58,819 nt of DNA, taken from NCBI RefSeq assembly GCF_021606685.1, contig NZ_WKCB01000031.1:1-58819 (forward strand), written 5' to 3'. Shown here piece by piece: positions 17,301 to 23,890 of the stretch (position 1 is the first letter of the stretch; each line of letters opens with the position of its first letter). Below the pieces are notes generated by a model. That model was not told where the DNA came from and did not search any database. It worked only from the letters and a program-made list of their open reading frames with translations. This stretch comes from Pseudomonas syringae (GTDB lineage Bacteria > Pseudomonadota > Gammaproteobacteria > Pseudomonadales > Pseudomonadaceae). A program made the translations under genes and the position numbers.

Positions 17301-19153
17301 TCGTAGGTCTTGCCCCCTCGGCGGGCGTAGATTGTACCGTCGATCACATAGTGGCCCTGCGCGTCAGGCTGCGCACCGGTCAAATCCACGTTGCGCTCGT
17401 AGGGCTCAAGGTTCGGCTTCCAGAGTCGGACCTGACCATTGGGCAACGTGACGCGTTCCAGGCCCTCGATCACCGGCTCGGCCTTGACCGCCGTCAGCTT
17501 GGCCAGACCTTTGCCGGCCCCGGTCATCACCGCCAACAGGGCAAGGTTCTCCGCCACGTCGATCAGGTGCGCCTTCGCGGCCTTGCGATCGCCTTCGCTC
17601 CATTCGACGACACCCTCAAACGTTTCTTGAAGCAGTTGGGCGACCATCACCCCCATCATGATTTCACCCAACACCGGCACAAACATCGACACGCCGCCCA
17701 ACAGCAACATGCCGATGTTCAGCAAGCCAGAGAGCTTTTTTGAACGCGCCAGAGCATCCACATCCGCCGTGGGCACGGCGTGGCTTTTGGCATCGGCAAA
17801 GAGTTGATCGCAATGGCGCTCGAACAGGTAGGCCCATACGTCAGTGTTTTCAGCCCAGGTACGTTGGTCTGCGCGATCCATCGCGTCCGGGGCAAGATAG
17901 GGATCCTTCACCGCCACCTGCTTGGGCGTGCCGGCAGGCGGCAGTTCCTTGATAGCGGTAAACACCGAAAATGCACCGATCACCTTTGTCAGGTTATTCA
18001 ACAACGGGAGATACGGGCCGACCGTGTCAACGAACGGTGCATCCGGCGAGTCTTCGGTAAATTGACTGAAGTAATGCGCACGGTCGGCGTAGGCCACAAA
18101 CTGACTGAAAAACCGCTGGTAGCTGGTCGGACCGTCAGCTTGGGACCCCGAAGGGTCAGCGGCAGTGAACTGGCGTTTGAACTCCGCGCGCATTTGCGTA
18201 TAGGTGTACCGCTTGAGCGGGTGCTCCGGGTCATGGGGCACATACAAAATAAGCTCATTCTCGTGATGATTGAGCCCACCAATGCTGAACAGAACACAAC
18301 CGGTCATCCGGTGCTTCATCAGGCTCAGGTCCTTTAACCACACCGACTTGCCGTTCAGCCGCGGATCCATCTCTCCCTGAATGACGGACTTGATCATGTT
18401 GTAGTCGGCAAGTTCGATGTGTTTTTTGTGCAGCGCCAATTCAGCGGCGGCCCACAGCGCGTCCTTTTGGGCGGCGATGAACTTCACTTGCAGCGCCGGA
18501 TCGAGTACGCCGTTGGCAGGTTTGAAATAGCCCGTGAGGTAATCCTGGTACTTCGCGCCGATATCCAGAGACCGGCACAGCGCGGTGAACTGCGCCACCG
18601 TCAAGGAGGTTGCAAGGGGTTCGAACATTTCGGGAGTCGTGCCCTCGAGCACAAAGCCGGACGATTCATGGAAGGCATCGGTTTCGCACTCCCAGGCCTC
18701 GAAGTTATGTAACGCTGCCTGTAACAGCGGCAGTTTCAAGAACTCGAAACTTGCGACGTCGATGCTCAGAATCCCCATTTCCACAGGTTTCCTGAGGCAC
18801 ACGAAGGTTTTCTTGACGTCCAGCGTGACGCGAAACTGCTTCTCAAGCGCTGATACCAGCAGGGGTTCGGCGAAGGTGTCGATGTCCTTGAAGCCCGATA
18901 GCGCCTTGTCCAGCGCCGTCTGGGAGATAAAACTGGCGGTGCTGGCGGCGCTTATTGCATCGCGCTGTTGCACTGAGACCTGGTGATACCAATCAGGCAA
19001 AGCCAGGTTGGCGTCTTTTAGTGCCGCGCGCCTGGGCGCGGTGGCGTCGATCAGCCATTTGGGAATTTTGTCTTCAATAAACGCGCAGTGGATGCTTTCG
19101 CTGGCCAGTGACGATGTCGCAGAAGTTGTCGCGTTGGGGGTGGGGCTTGGCAT
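14345..19153 (-). CDS. Giant DUF6543 / leucine-rich-repeat protein lacking the NEL domain
   Basis: A 1602-residue paralogue of the NEL protein next door. It shares the DUF6543-type N-terminus and the hydrophobic pair near 485-510 and 535-555, followed by the same LWKP-Y segment. It then has three linker-plus-LRR modules opening at TCWR (about 748), NCWR (about 1038) and YRW (about 1348). Compared with the neighbour it lacks about 400 residues before the first module and the whole NEL domain, ending in an acidic tail just after the last repeat. ATG 19153 was chosen because AAGGAG precedes it and the N-terminus then aligns; the frame stays open upstream to 19426 without coding support. Base composition is more AT-rich than the core genes nearby. 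It may be a scaffold, decoy or non-ligase effector; function is unknown. Confidence 0.8.
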   Translation of the reverse strand: MPSPTPNATTSATSSLASESIHCAFIEDKIPKWLIDATAPRRAALKDANLALPDWYHQVSVQQRDAISAASTASFISQTALDKALSGFKDIDTFAEPLLVSALEKQFRVTLDVKKTFVCLRKPVEMGILSIDVASFEFLKLPLLQAALHNFEAWECETDAFHESSGFVLEGTTPEMFEPLATSLTVAQFTALCRSLDIGAKYQDYLTGYFKPANGVLDPALQVKFIAAQKDALWAAAELALHKKHIELADYNMIKSVIQGEMDPRLNGKSVWLKDLSLMKHRMTGCVLFSIGGLNHHENELILYVPHDPEHPLKRYTYTQMRAEFKRQFTAADPSGSQADGPTSYQRFFSQFVAYADRAHYFSQFTEDSPDAPFVDTVGPYLPLLNNLTKVIGAFSVFTAIKELPPAGTPKQVAVKDPYLAPDAMDRADQRTWAENTDVWAYLFERHCDQLFADAKSHAVPTADVDALARSKKLSGLLNIGMLLLGGVSMFVPVLGEIMMGVMVAQLLQETFEGVVEWSEGDRKAAKAHLIDVAENLALLAVMTGAGKGLAKLTAVKAEPVIEGLERVTLPNGQVRLWKPNLEPYERNVDLTGAQPDAQGHYVIDGTIYARRGGKTYEIFYDASSKQSRIKHPSDPDAHQPVLTPAPELSADRSVTKKAFGYPLSGEGAAGTSGLNPSLAPRVLDLYPDLTIQQANGFVLKQVQAGKTDAQIFSRLQTLSREWDALERTLDQWASAGDEQRATTVRAIKTCWRNAPLAEENPGLRKLSIVLDAPLPVLEADFSHVLELDVQGAGVTPNAINVMLERFPEVQDLSLTNAVLRSAPHQLSRMQKLTRLTLQLEIPLRGVSSRLRTLANLEELNLSIRGPLEDEGNLDLSNMDKLRVLTIDAPHLKTWPSGLFELPHLERLDLKSTAIKTLPTELSKAHEQLLQGLNLNWSNFTEGGLTSAYESLKNTSGGALLREAIGGEYCQRVLPRFGPWDRGDLRLLYEMLGSKSWKAIEEIDSLSRQYDELCGQLDAWSAGKIEERAARQQMGQGLQNCWRKTVLKHFGVHGGDMLVAMSDGLVSELPVLSGQKLSSVRILKLNDLRLPAERIREFIRAFPATTNLDLSRCELAEVPLVSDDLPALEILNLDKNPLTRVDVRGMNNLWALMLRATELSEWPSGVEDLPNLMCLDLRESRLSTLPEVFLSRDELVLNTHLGGTPLNPQALSDLQVARQRVEGANVLPQGALERLATAEVSPTFPPLRAGLRLSKTLWTLPPPEILEGEGALSLEGRLRRTLPGLTEAGLSGWLEAMNEKGFTSSQIHQLINVWNQQFETLTRELNGWMLDRYSQVRQNVDVRKAGFHIIYRWAQGRFAPSFEQELNLSGLKLGVLPELSLPLTGVTTLDMTGMELSSTACEAFLRSVTDVRTLRLSKNPLEVLPSTLSSLEQLERLELSDTGLEDSDSVNAVMRRFKHLKWLDLSRNRLGFGFDLTGLDALETVDLSYNYIYDWPEGVFESRTLKTLNLASNQLDRLPDELFEEQHEALVKGINVVDNALEIGFLRRIRDELRVASGDVPPHEELGSYLGYTLEQVTQEVIDYEDEVGASGEEGNSDEISD

Positions 19154-19160
19154 GAGGCCT

Positions 19161-19180
19161 CTCCTTATTTGATAAGGGAG
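19161..19180 (-). promoter_or_regulatory. Predicted hairpin over the ribosome-binding site of the NEL-less LRR gene
   Basis: On the minus strand CTCCCTTAT pairs with ATAAGGAG (one bulged C, three-base loop). The 3' arm is the ribosome site, seven bases before the ATG at 19153. This is the same arrangement as at the NEL gene but with different sequence. Confidence 0.45.
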
Positions 19181-19229
19181 GCAGCACATCACGGCGGGTA
19201 GTGTTATCGGTGATGCATAGTTAGTTGAC

Positions 19230-19492
19230 CCGCGCCGAGCGCGGTGAATGCACCGATCAAGCTGGGGGGCTTGCCTGCGCAGAGCGCGCTCGATCCGGTA
19301 GGCGGTCAACAGCTTCACCCTGCTGCCCTGCAAGGCGTCACCGGCCTGGGAGACGCTGCTCTCGGCGTTGCGCTCGGAATCGCGCGCACGCAAATCCAGG
19401 CCGAGGTCCCTGGCGGCGGCCTGCATGAATTGCGCGTAACTGATCTAGAAGGTCTGGGTCGAATTGCCAGCGCTGAGAAACGCCTTCGTCAT
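19230..19492 (-). pseudogene. Possible decayed coding remnant
   Basis: A minus-strand frame begins with ATG at 19492, overlapping the stop of the 37-codon gene as ATGA. It reaches TAG after 15 codons (at about 19445), then continues open for about 70 codons with a strongly GC-rich third position (residues such as YAQFMQAAARDLGL and LLTAYRIERAL). The third-position bias suggests a once-coding sequence with an internal stop or frameshift. The family is not recognised. Alternatively it is chance openness. Confidence 0.3.
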
Positions 19493-19602
19493 TGATGACT
19501 GACCCAGAACACAGCGGCTCCCACCACCAGGATGATCAGGAACAGAATCGCCCAGGCATCCACGGTACTGTCGGGTTTACGGGCTTTGGTCGGATTGCTC
19601 AT
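19489..19602 (-). CDS. 37-residue single-pass membrane peptide
   Basis: The frame encodes a basic N-terminus (MSNPTKARKPDS), then a hydrophobic helix of about 19 residues (WAILFLIILVVGAAVFWV) and SHQ. AGAGGCG lies eight bases or so before the ATG. The length is typical of regulatory or assembly micro-peptides. It is divergent from cysI, and its stop overlaps the ATG of the decayed frame. I recall similar unnamed peptides in pseudomonads, but the function is unknown. Confidence 0.6.
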   Translation of the reverse strand: MSNPTKARKPDSTVDAWAILFLIILVVGAAVFWVSHQ

Positions 19603-19747
19603 GGCATCGCCTCTTATCGGTTTTATAGGTGATTGCACTCAAACACGCTCACAGTAAAGTCGACGATTGCCCGCATGACAAATGTGGGTATCGCGATAAC
19701 CGTTCTCATTAGTCAATTTGGTTATTTGCATATACTCAAACATCACT

Positions 19748-19765
19748 TTTGCGCATAAACGCAAA
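19748..19765. promoter_or_regulatory. Palindromic site upstream of cysI
   Basis: TTTGCG-CATAAA-CGCAAA is a perfect 6-base inverted repeat with a 6-base centre, 70 bases before the cysI ATG. It follows a promoter-like TTTGCATATACT at about 19726-19737. The site could bind a regulator of sulfur assimilation. It does not look like a classical CysB site, so the protein is unknown. Confidence 0.35.
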
Positions 19766-19835
19766 CTGGTATCGTGCGCCGGCTCCGTTGGGAGTGCGCG
19801 GCCGTGCGCGCAGATTTGCCGAGAACAGGACCTAT

Positions 19836-21494
19836 ATGTACGTATACGACGAATACGATCAGCGCATCATCGAGGACCGCGTCAAGCAGTTCCGTGATCA
19901 GACCCGACGCTACCTAGCAGGTGAACTGAGCGAAGAAGAGTTCCGCCCTCTGCGCCTGCAAAATGGCCTTTATGTTCAGCGCTTTGCGCCGATGCTGCGG
20001 GTGGCCGTGCCCTATGGCCAACTGACTTCGCGCCAGACGCGCATGATGGCCAAGATTGCCCGCGACTTCGACAAAGGCTATGCCCACATCAGTACCCGCC
20101 AGAACGTACAGTTCAACTGGCCGGCCCTTGAAGATGTGCCGGATATCCTGGCTGAGCTGGCGACCGTGCAGATGCACGCCATTCAGACCAGCGGTAACTG
20201 CCTGCGCAACGTGACCACCGACCAATTCGCCGGTGTTGCCGCCGATGAGCTGATCGACCCACGCCCCTGGTGTGAAATCGTGCGTCAGTGGACCACCTTC
20301 CACCCCGAATTCGCCTACTTGCCGCGCAAGTTCAAGATCGCCATCAATGGCTCGACCTCGGACCGCGCCGCCATCGAAGTGCACGATATCGGCCTGGAGC
20401 CGGTGTACAACGCGGCCGGCGAGCTGGGCTTCCGCGTCCTGGTCGGTGGCGGCCTGGGCCGTACCCCCGTGGTCGGCGCGTTCATCAACGAGTTCCTGCC
20501 GTGGCAAGACCTGTTGAGCTACCTCGACGCCATCCTGCGGGTCTACAACCGCTATGGCCGTCGTGACAACAAGTACAAGGCCCGGATCAAGATCCTGGTC
20601 AAGGCGCTGACCCCTGAGGTGTTCGCCCAGAAAGTCGACGCCGAGATGGAACACCTGCGCGGCGGCCAGACCACCCTGACCGAAGCCGAAGTGCACCGCG
20701 TCGCCAAGCATTTCGTCGACCCTGAGTACAAGGCCCTGGCCAACCAGGACGCCGAGCTCGCAGCGCTGGATACAGAGCACCCAGGCTTTGCCCGCTGGCG
20801 TGGCCGCAACACCCTGGCGCACAAAAAGCCGGGTTATGTCGCCGTCACCTTGTCGCTCAAACCCACCGGTGTTGCACCGGGCGATATCACCGACAAGCAG
20901 CTGGACGCCGTCGCCGACCTGGCCGAGCGCTACAGCTTCGGCCAACTGCGCACCTCGCACGAGCAGAACATCATCCTCGCGGACGTTGAGCAGAGCCAAC
21001 TGTTCACCCTGTGGGGCGAGCTGCGCGAAGGCGGTTTCGCCACGCCGAACATCGGCCTGCTGACCGACATCATCTGCTGCCCGGGTGGCGACTTCTGCTC
21101 CCTGGCCAACGCCAAATCGATCCCGATTGCCGAATCGATCCAGCGCCGTTTCGACGACCTGGACTACCTGTTCGACATCGGCGAGCTGGACCTGAACATC
21201 TCCGGTTGCATGAACGCCTGTGGTCACCACCACGTCGGCCACATCGGCATCCTGGGCGTGGACAAGAAAGGCGAAGAATTCTACCAAGTGTCCCTGGGCG
21301 GCAGCGCCAGCCGCGATGCGAGCCTGGGCAAGATCCTCGGCCCGTCCTTCGCCCAGGAAGCCATGCCCGAGGTGATCGGCAAGCTGATCGACGTGTACAT
21401 CGAACAGCGCACCGAAGATGAGCGTTTCATCGACACCTACCAGCGCATCGGCATTGACCTGTTCAAGGAGCGCGTCTATGCAGCGAATCATTAA
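19836..21494 (+). CDS. cysI: Sulfite reductase haemoprotein (nitrite/sulfite reductase family)
   Basis: Reduces sulfite to sulfide with six electrons for cysteine synthesis, in the cytoplasm. The 552-residue protein has the duplicated ferredoxin-like/sirohaem layout. The ligands of the [4Fe-4S]-sirohaem centre are Cys415, Cys421, Cys458 and Cys462 (CX5C and CX3C), with GCMNACGHH typical of the family. The ATG at 19836 follows AGGA at good distance. An earlier in-frame ATG at 19749 overlaps the palindrome and adds no conserved sequence. The DUF934 gene overlaps its 3' end by 17 bases, so the two are translated together. Confidence 0.93.
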   Translation: MYVYDEYDQRIIEDRVKQFRDQTRRYLAGELSEEEFRPLRLQNGLYVQRFAPMLRVAVPYGQLTSRQTRMMAKIARDFDKGYAHISTRQNVQFNWPALEDVPDILAELATVQMHAIQTSGNCLRNVTTDQFAGVAADELIDPRPWCEIVRQWTTFHPEFAYLPRKFKIAINGSTSDRAAIEVHDIGLEPVYNAAGELGFRVLVGGGLGRTPVVGAFINEFLPWQDLLSYLDAILRVYNRYGRRDNKYKARIKILVKALTPEVFAQKVDAEMEHLRGGQTTLTEAEVHRVAKHFVDPEYKALANQDAELAALDTEHPGFARWRGRNTLAHKKPGYVAVTLSLKPTGVAPGDITDKQLDAVADLAERYSFGQLRTSHEQNIILADVEQSQLFTLWGELREGGFATPNIGLLTDIICCPGGDFCSLANAKSIPIAESIQRRFDDLDYLFDIGELDLNISGCMNACGHHHVGHIGILGVDKKGEEFYQVSLGGSASRDASLGKILGPSFAQEAMPEVIGKLIDVYIEQRTEDERFIDTYQRIGIDLFKERVYAANH

Positions 21495-21972
21495 GAACAA
21501 CGAAGTCCTCGACGAAACCTGGCACCTGCTGCCCAAGGACGCGAGCTTCGACGGCATTTCCAACTGCGACGACCTGATCGTGCCGTTGGCGCTGTGGCGC
21601 GAGCACGGCCACGCCCTCAAGGCCCGCGACGGCGGCCTGGGTGTGTGGCTGGACGCCGATGAAGAAGCCGAGGAAATCGGCGCCGACGTGGAACACTTCC
21701 AGGTCATCGCCCTGAACTTCCCGGCCTTTACCGACGGTCGCAACTACTCCAACGCGCGCCTGCTGCGTGACCGTTACGGTTACACGGGCGAGCTGCGCGC
21801 GATTGGCGATGTGCTGCGCGACCAGTTGTTCTACCTGCGCCGTTGCGGGTTCGATGCCTTCGCCTTGCGCGCCGACAAAGACCCGTACGAAGCGCTGGAA
21901 AGCCTCAAGGACTTCTCGGTGACGTACCAGGCTGCAACGGATGAGCCGCTGCCGCTGTTCCGTCGCCGCTAA
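21478..21972 (+). CDS. DUF934 protein, sulfite-assimilation accessory
   Basis: A 164-residue soluble protein starting MQRIIKNNEVLDETWHLL and containing the NFPAFTDGRNYSNARLLRDR block diagnostic of DUF934. The family is almost always found directly after cysI-type reductases in proteobacteria, suggesting a role in delivering electrons or maturing the reductase; this is inference from context. The start overlaps cysI by 17 bases. A REPIN follows the stop. Confidence 0.88.
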   Translation: MQRIIKNNEVLDETWHLLPKDASFDGISNCDDLIVPLALWREHGHALKARDGGLGVWLDADEEAEEIGADVEHFQVIALNFPAFTDGRNYSNARLLRDRYGYTGELRAIGDVLRDQLFYLRRCGFDAFALRADKDPYEALESLKDFSVTYQAATDEPLPLFRRR

Positions 21973-22003
21973 GACCGAATCTGCAGAACAAAGCAAAACT
22001 ACC

Positions 22004-22093
22004 TGTGGGAGGGGGCTTGCCCCGATAGCAAAGTGTCAGTCAACGCTTAGATGACTGACCCACCGCTATCGGGGGCAAGCCCCCTCCCACATT
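22004..22093. repeat. REPIN between the DUF934 gene and a MerR gene
   Basis: TGTGGGAGGGGGCTTGCCCC and its reverse complement flank a spacer of about 40 bases. The left half has lost one G of the GGGGCAAG run present in the right half. It lies between two convergent genes. Confidence 0.9.
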
Positions 22094-22102
22094 TGGATCT
22101 GC

Positions 22103-22510
22103 TTACTGTGGGCCGACCTTGATCGACGCCAGCACCTGCTTCTGCCCCATGGAGCACGGCACCCCTTGCGGTTGCGCCCTTACCGCTTCGATCACGCCGA
22201 GCAATTGCGCCTTGCTGTGGGCCAGTTGCGCTTGCATCCCTTCGATCTGCGCCACCTTGCGCTCCAGCGCCTCGAGCAGCTCTTCACGCTTGTGCTCGCC
22301 TGGCGCAGGCATCAAGGCCTTGAGTTCCTGCAGGGTAAACCCGGCCTGTTGCGCGCTTTGAATCAATTGCAGGGTCTGCAGTGCCTCTTGTGAATAACGC
22401 CGATAGCCGTTGGCCTGGCGCCCCACCTGGCTGATCAAACCTTGGGCTTCATAAAAGCGGATGCGCGACGCCGCCAAACCGCTCTGTTTTGCCAGCTCAC
22501 CAATATTCAT
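22103..22510 (-). CDS. MerR-family transcriptional regulator
   Basis: A 135-residue protein. The MerR helix-turn-helix is at residues 1-70 (MNIGELAKQSGLAASRIRFY, GYRRY), followed by a long coiled-coil helix and a short C-terminal effector region with only one Cys (Cys119, in VPCSMG). That lacks the paired metal-binding cysteines of CueR or MerR and the cluster of SoxR, so the signal is probably organic or redox. It is divergent from the flavin oxidoreductase and likely controls it through the 16-base palindrome between them. Confidence 0.88.
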   Translation of the reverse strand: MNIGELAKQSGLAASRIRFYEAQGLISQVGRQANGYRRYSQEALQTLQLIQSAQQAGFTLQELKALMPAPGEHKREELLEALERKVAQIEGMQAQLAHSKAQLLGVIEAVRAQPQGVPCSMGQKQVLASIKVGPQ

Positions 22511-22522
22511 CCCGACGCCCGC

Positions 22523-22553
22523 TTGACATTAAAGTTAACTTTAAGCTTAGCCT
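22523..22553 (+). promoter_or_regulatory. MerR-type promoter with 19-base spacer and palindromic operator
   Basis: TTGACA (-35, 22523-22528) and TAGCCT (-10, 22548-22553) are separated by 19 bases, the over-long spacing that MerR regulators correct by twisting DNA. The spacer is filled by the perfect 16-base palindrome TTAAAGTTAACTTTAA (22529-22544). It points to the flavin oxidoreductase gene at 22581. Confidence 0.75.
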
Positions 22554-22580
22554 GAGGCCTCCCCCGCTCAGGAGTCAACC

Positions 22581-23813
22581 ATGTCACCCTTTGAAGCCCT
22601 GCAACTGCCCAACGGCCAGGTTCTGTCCAACCGTATCGCCAAAGCCGCGATGGAAGAGAACATGGCCGATGCCCGACAAGCACCGTCCCGCGAATTGAAG
22701 CAGCTGTACAACGCCTGGGCGGAGGGTGAACCGGGCCTGTTGATCACCGGCAATGTGATGATCGACCGCCGCGCCATGACCGGCCCCGGCGGCGTCGCCC
22801 TTGAGGATGAGCAGCAGCTGGACAGCTTTCGCGAGTGGGCCGAGGTCGCGCGCGGCAAGGGCGTGCATTTCTGGGTACAACTCAGCCATCCGGGACGCCA
22901 GACGCCGGCCAATCTGCGCCAGCAAGCAGTGGCGCCCTCTGCCATTGCACTCGACCTGGGCGGATTCTCGAAGATGTTCGCCAAGCCCAAGGCCATGACC
23001 GAGGGCGATATCCAAGAGGTGATCAAGCGCTTCGCCACCAGTGCGCGCCTGGCCGAGAAAGCCGGGTTTAGCGGCGTGCAGATCCACGGCGCCCATGGCT
23101 ACCTGCTCAGTCAGTTCCTGTCACCCTTGAGCAACCAGCGCACCGACCGCTGGGGCGGTTCACTGGAGAACCGTGCGCGTTTGCTGCTGGAAGTGATCCT
23201 TGCGGTGCGCGCCAGTGTCAGCCCTGGGTTTTGCGTGGCGGTCAAACTCAACTCCGCCGACTTCCAGCGGGGCGGCTTTGCAGAGGCCGACGCGCGCGCC
23301 GTGGTCGAGATGCTCAACCGGTTGCCCATCGACCTGCTGGAATTGTCCGGCGGCAGCTACGAAGCCCCGGCCATGCAAGGCGAAGCGCGTGACGGTCGCA
23401 CCCTGGCGCGTGAGGCATACTTCCTGGAGATGGCCACCGAGCTTGCCGCCATCGCCACCATGCCGGTGATGGTCACCGGTGGCATTCGCCGCCTGCCCGT
23501 GGTGCAGCAGGTGCTCGACAGCGGCATTGCCATGGCCGGTATCGCCACCGCCCTGACCCTGGAGCCGCAATTGATCAAGCAGTGGCGCGAAGGTCGCGAC
23601 CCCAACCCGCAACTCAAACCGATCGACTGGCAGCGCAAACCCCTGGCCTCTCTCGCCATCCTCGCCGTGGTGCGCTACCAGATGCGCCGCCTCAGCCGTG
23701 GCCATCGGCCCAAGGCGAAGGTCGCCCCATGCATGGCACTGGTGCGCGATCAATGGTTTATCGCCCGGCGCACCCGCCAATACCGCGCCGCCATGACGCA
23801 ATCTTCACATTAA
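22581..23813 (+). CDS. NADH:flavin oxidoreductase, Old Yellow Enzyme family
   Basis: A 410-residue FMN TIM-barrel enzyme reducing activated double bonds or similar electrophiles. Family blocks seen are IAKAAMEENMAD near residue 20, the QLSHPGRQ segment near 100, the catalytic IHGAHGYLLSQFLSP motif (about 172-186) and TDRWGGSLENRARLL directly after it. A later VMVTGGIRR phosphate loop is followed by a C-terminal extension of about 70 residues. AGGAG lies before the ATG. It is under the MerR promoter. The natural substrate is unknown; a role against quinones or electrophiles is inferred from the regulator type. Confidence 0.88.
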   Translation: MSPFEALQLPNGQVLSNRIAKAAMEENMADARQAPSRELKQLYNAWAEGEPGLLITGNVMIDRRAMTGPGGVALEDEQQLDSFREWAEVARGKGVHFWVQLSHPGRQTPANLRQQAVAPSAIALDLGGFSKMFAKPKAMTEGDIQEVIKRFATSARLAEKAGFSGVQIHGAHGYLLSQFLSPLSNQRTDRWGGSLENRARLLLEVILAVRASVSPGFCVAVKLNSADFQRGGFAEADARAVVEMLNRLPIDLLELSGGSYEAPAMQGEARDGRTLAREAYFLEMATELAAIATMPVMVTGGIRRLPVVQQVLDSGIAMAGIATALTLEPQLIKQWREGRDPNPQLKPIDWQRKPLASLAILAVVRYQMRRLSRGHRPKAKVAPCMALVRDQWFIARRTRQYRAAMTQSSH

Positions 23814-23890
23814 GCGCGGAGCATTCGCCGTGATCGAACTGTCCCCTATTGATCAGCAATTTTTAACCTCACTGACGATTGGAGTTCTTC

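Noticed and set aside
6957..19153. One split ancestral gene forming both giants
   Set aside because: Each has its own complete DUF6543 N-terminus and three LRR modules, so they are paralogues, not halves.
19154..19426. N-terminal extension of the NEL-less LRR protein
   Set aside because: The ribosome site and homologous N-terminus place the start at 19153; the upstream part reads through a hairpin and has no matching sequence in the paralogue.
19914..21743. Long antisense frame over cysI and DUF934
   Set aside because: Mirror frame of well-supported genes with no motif of its own.
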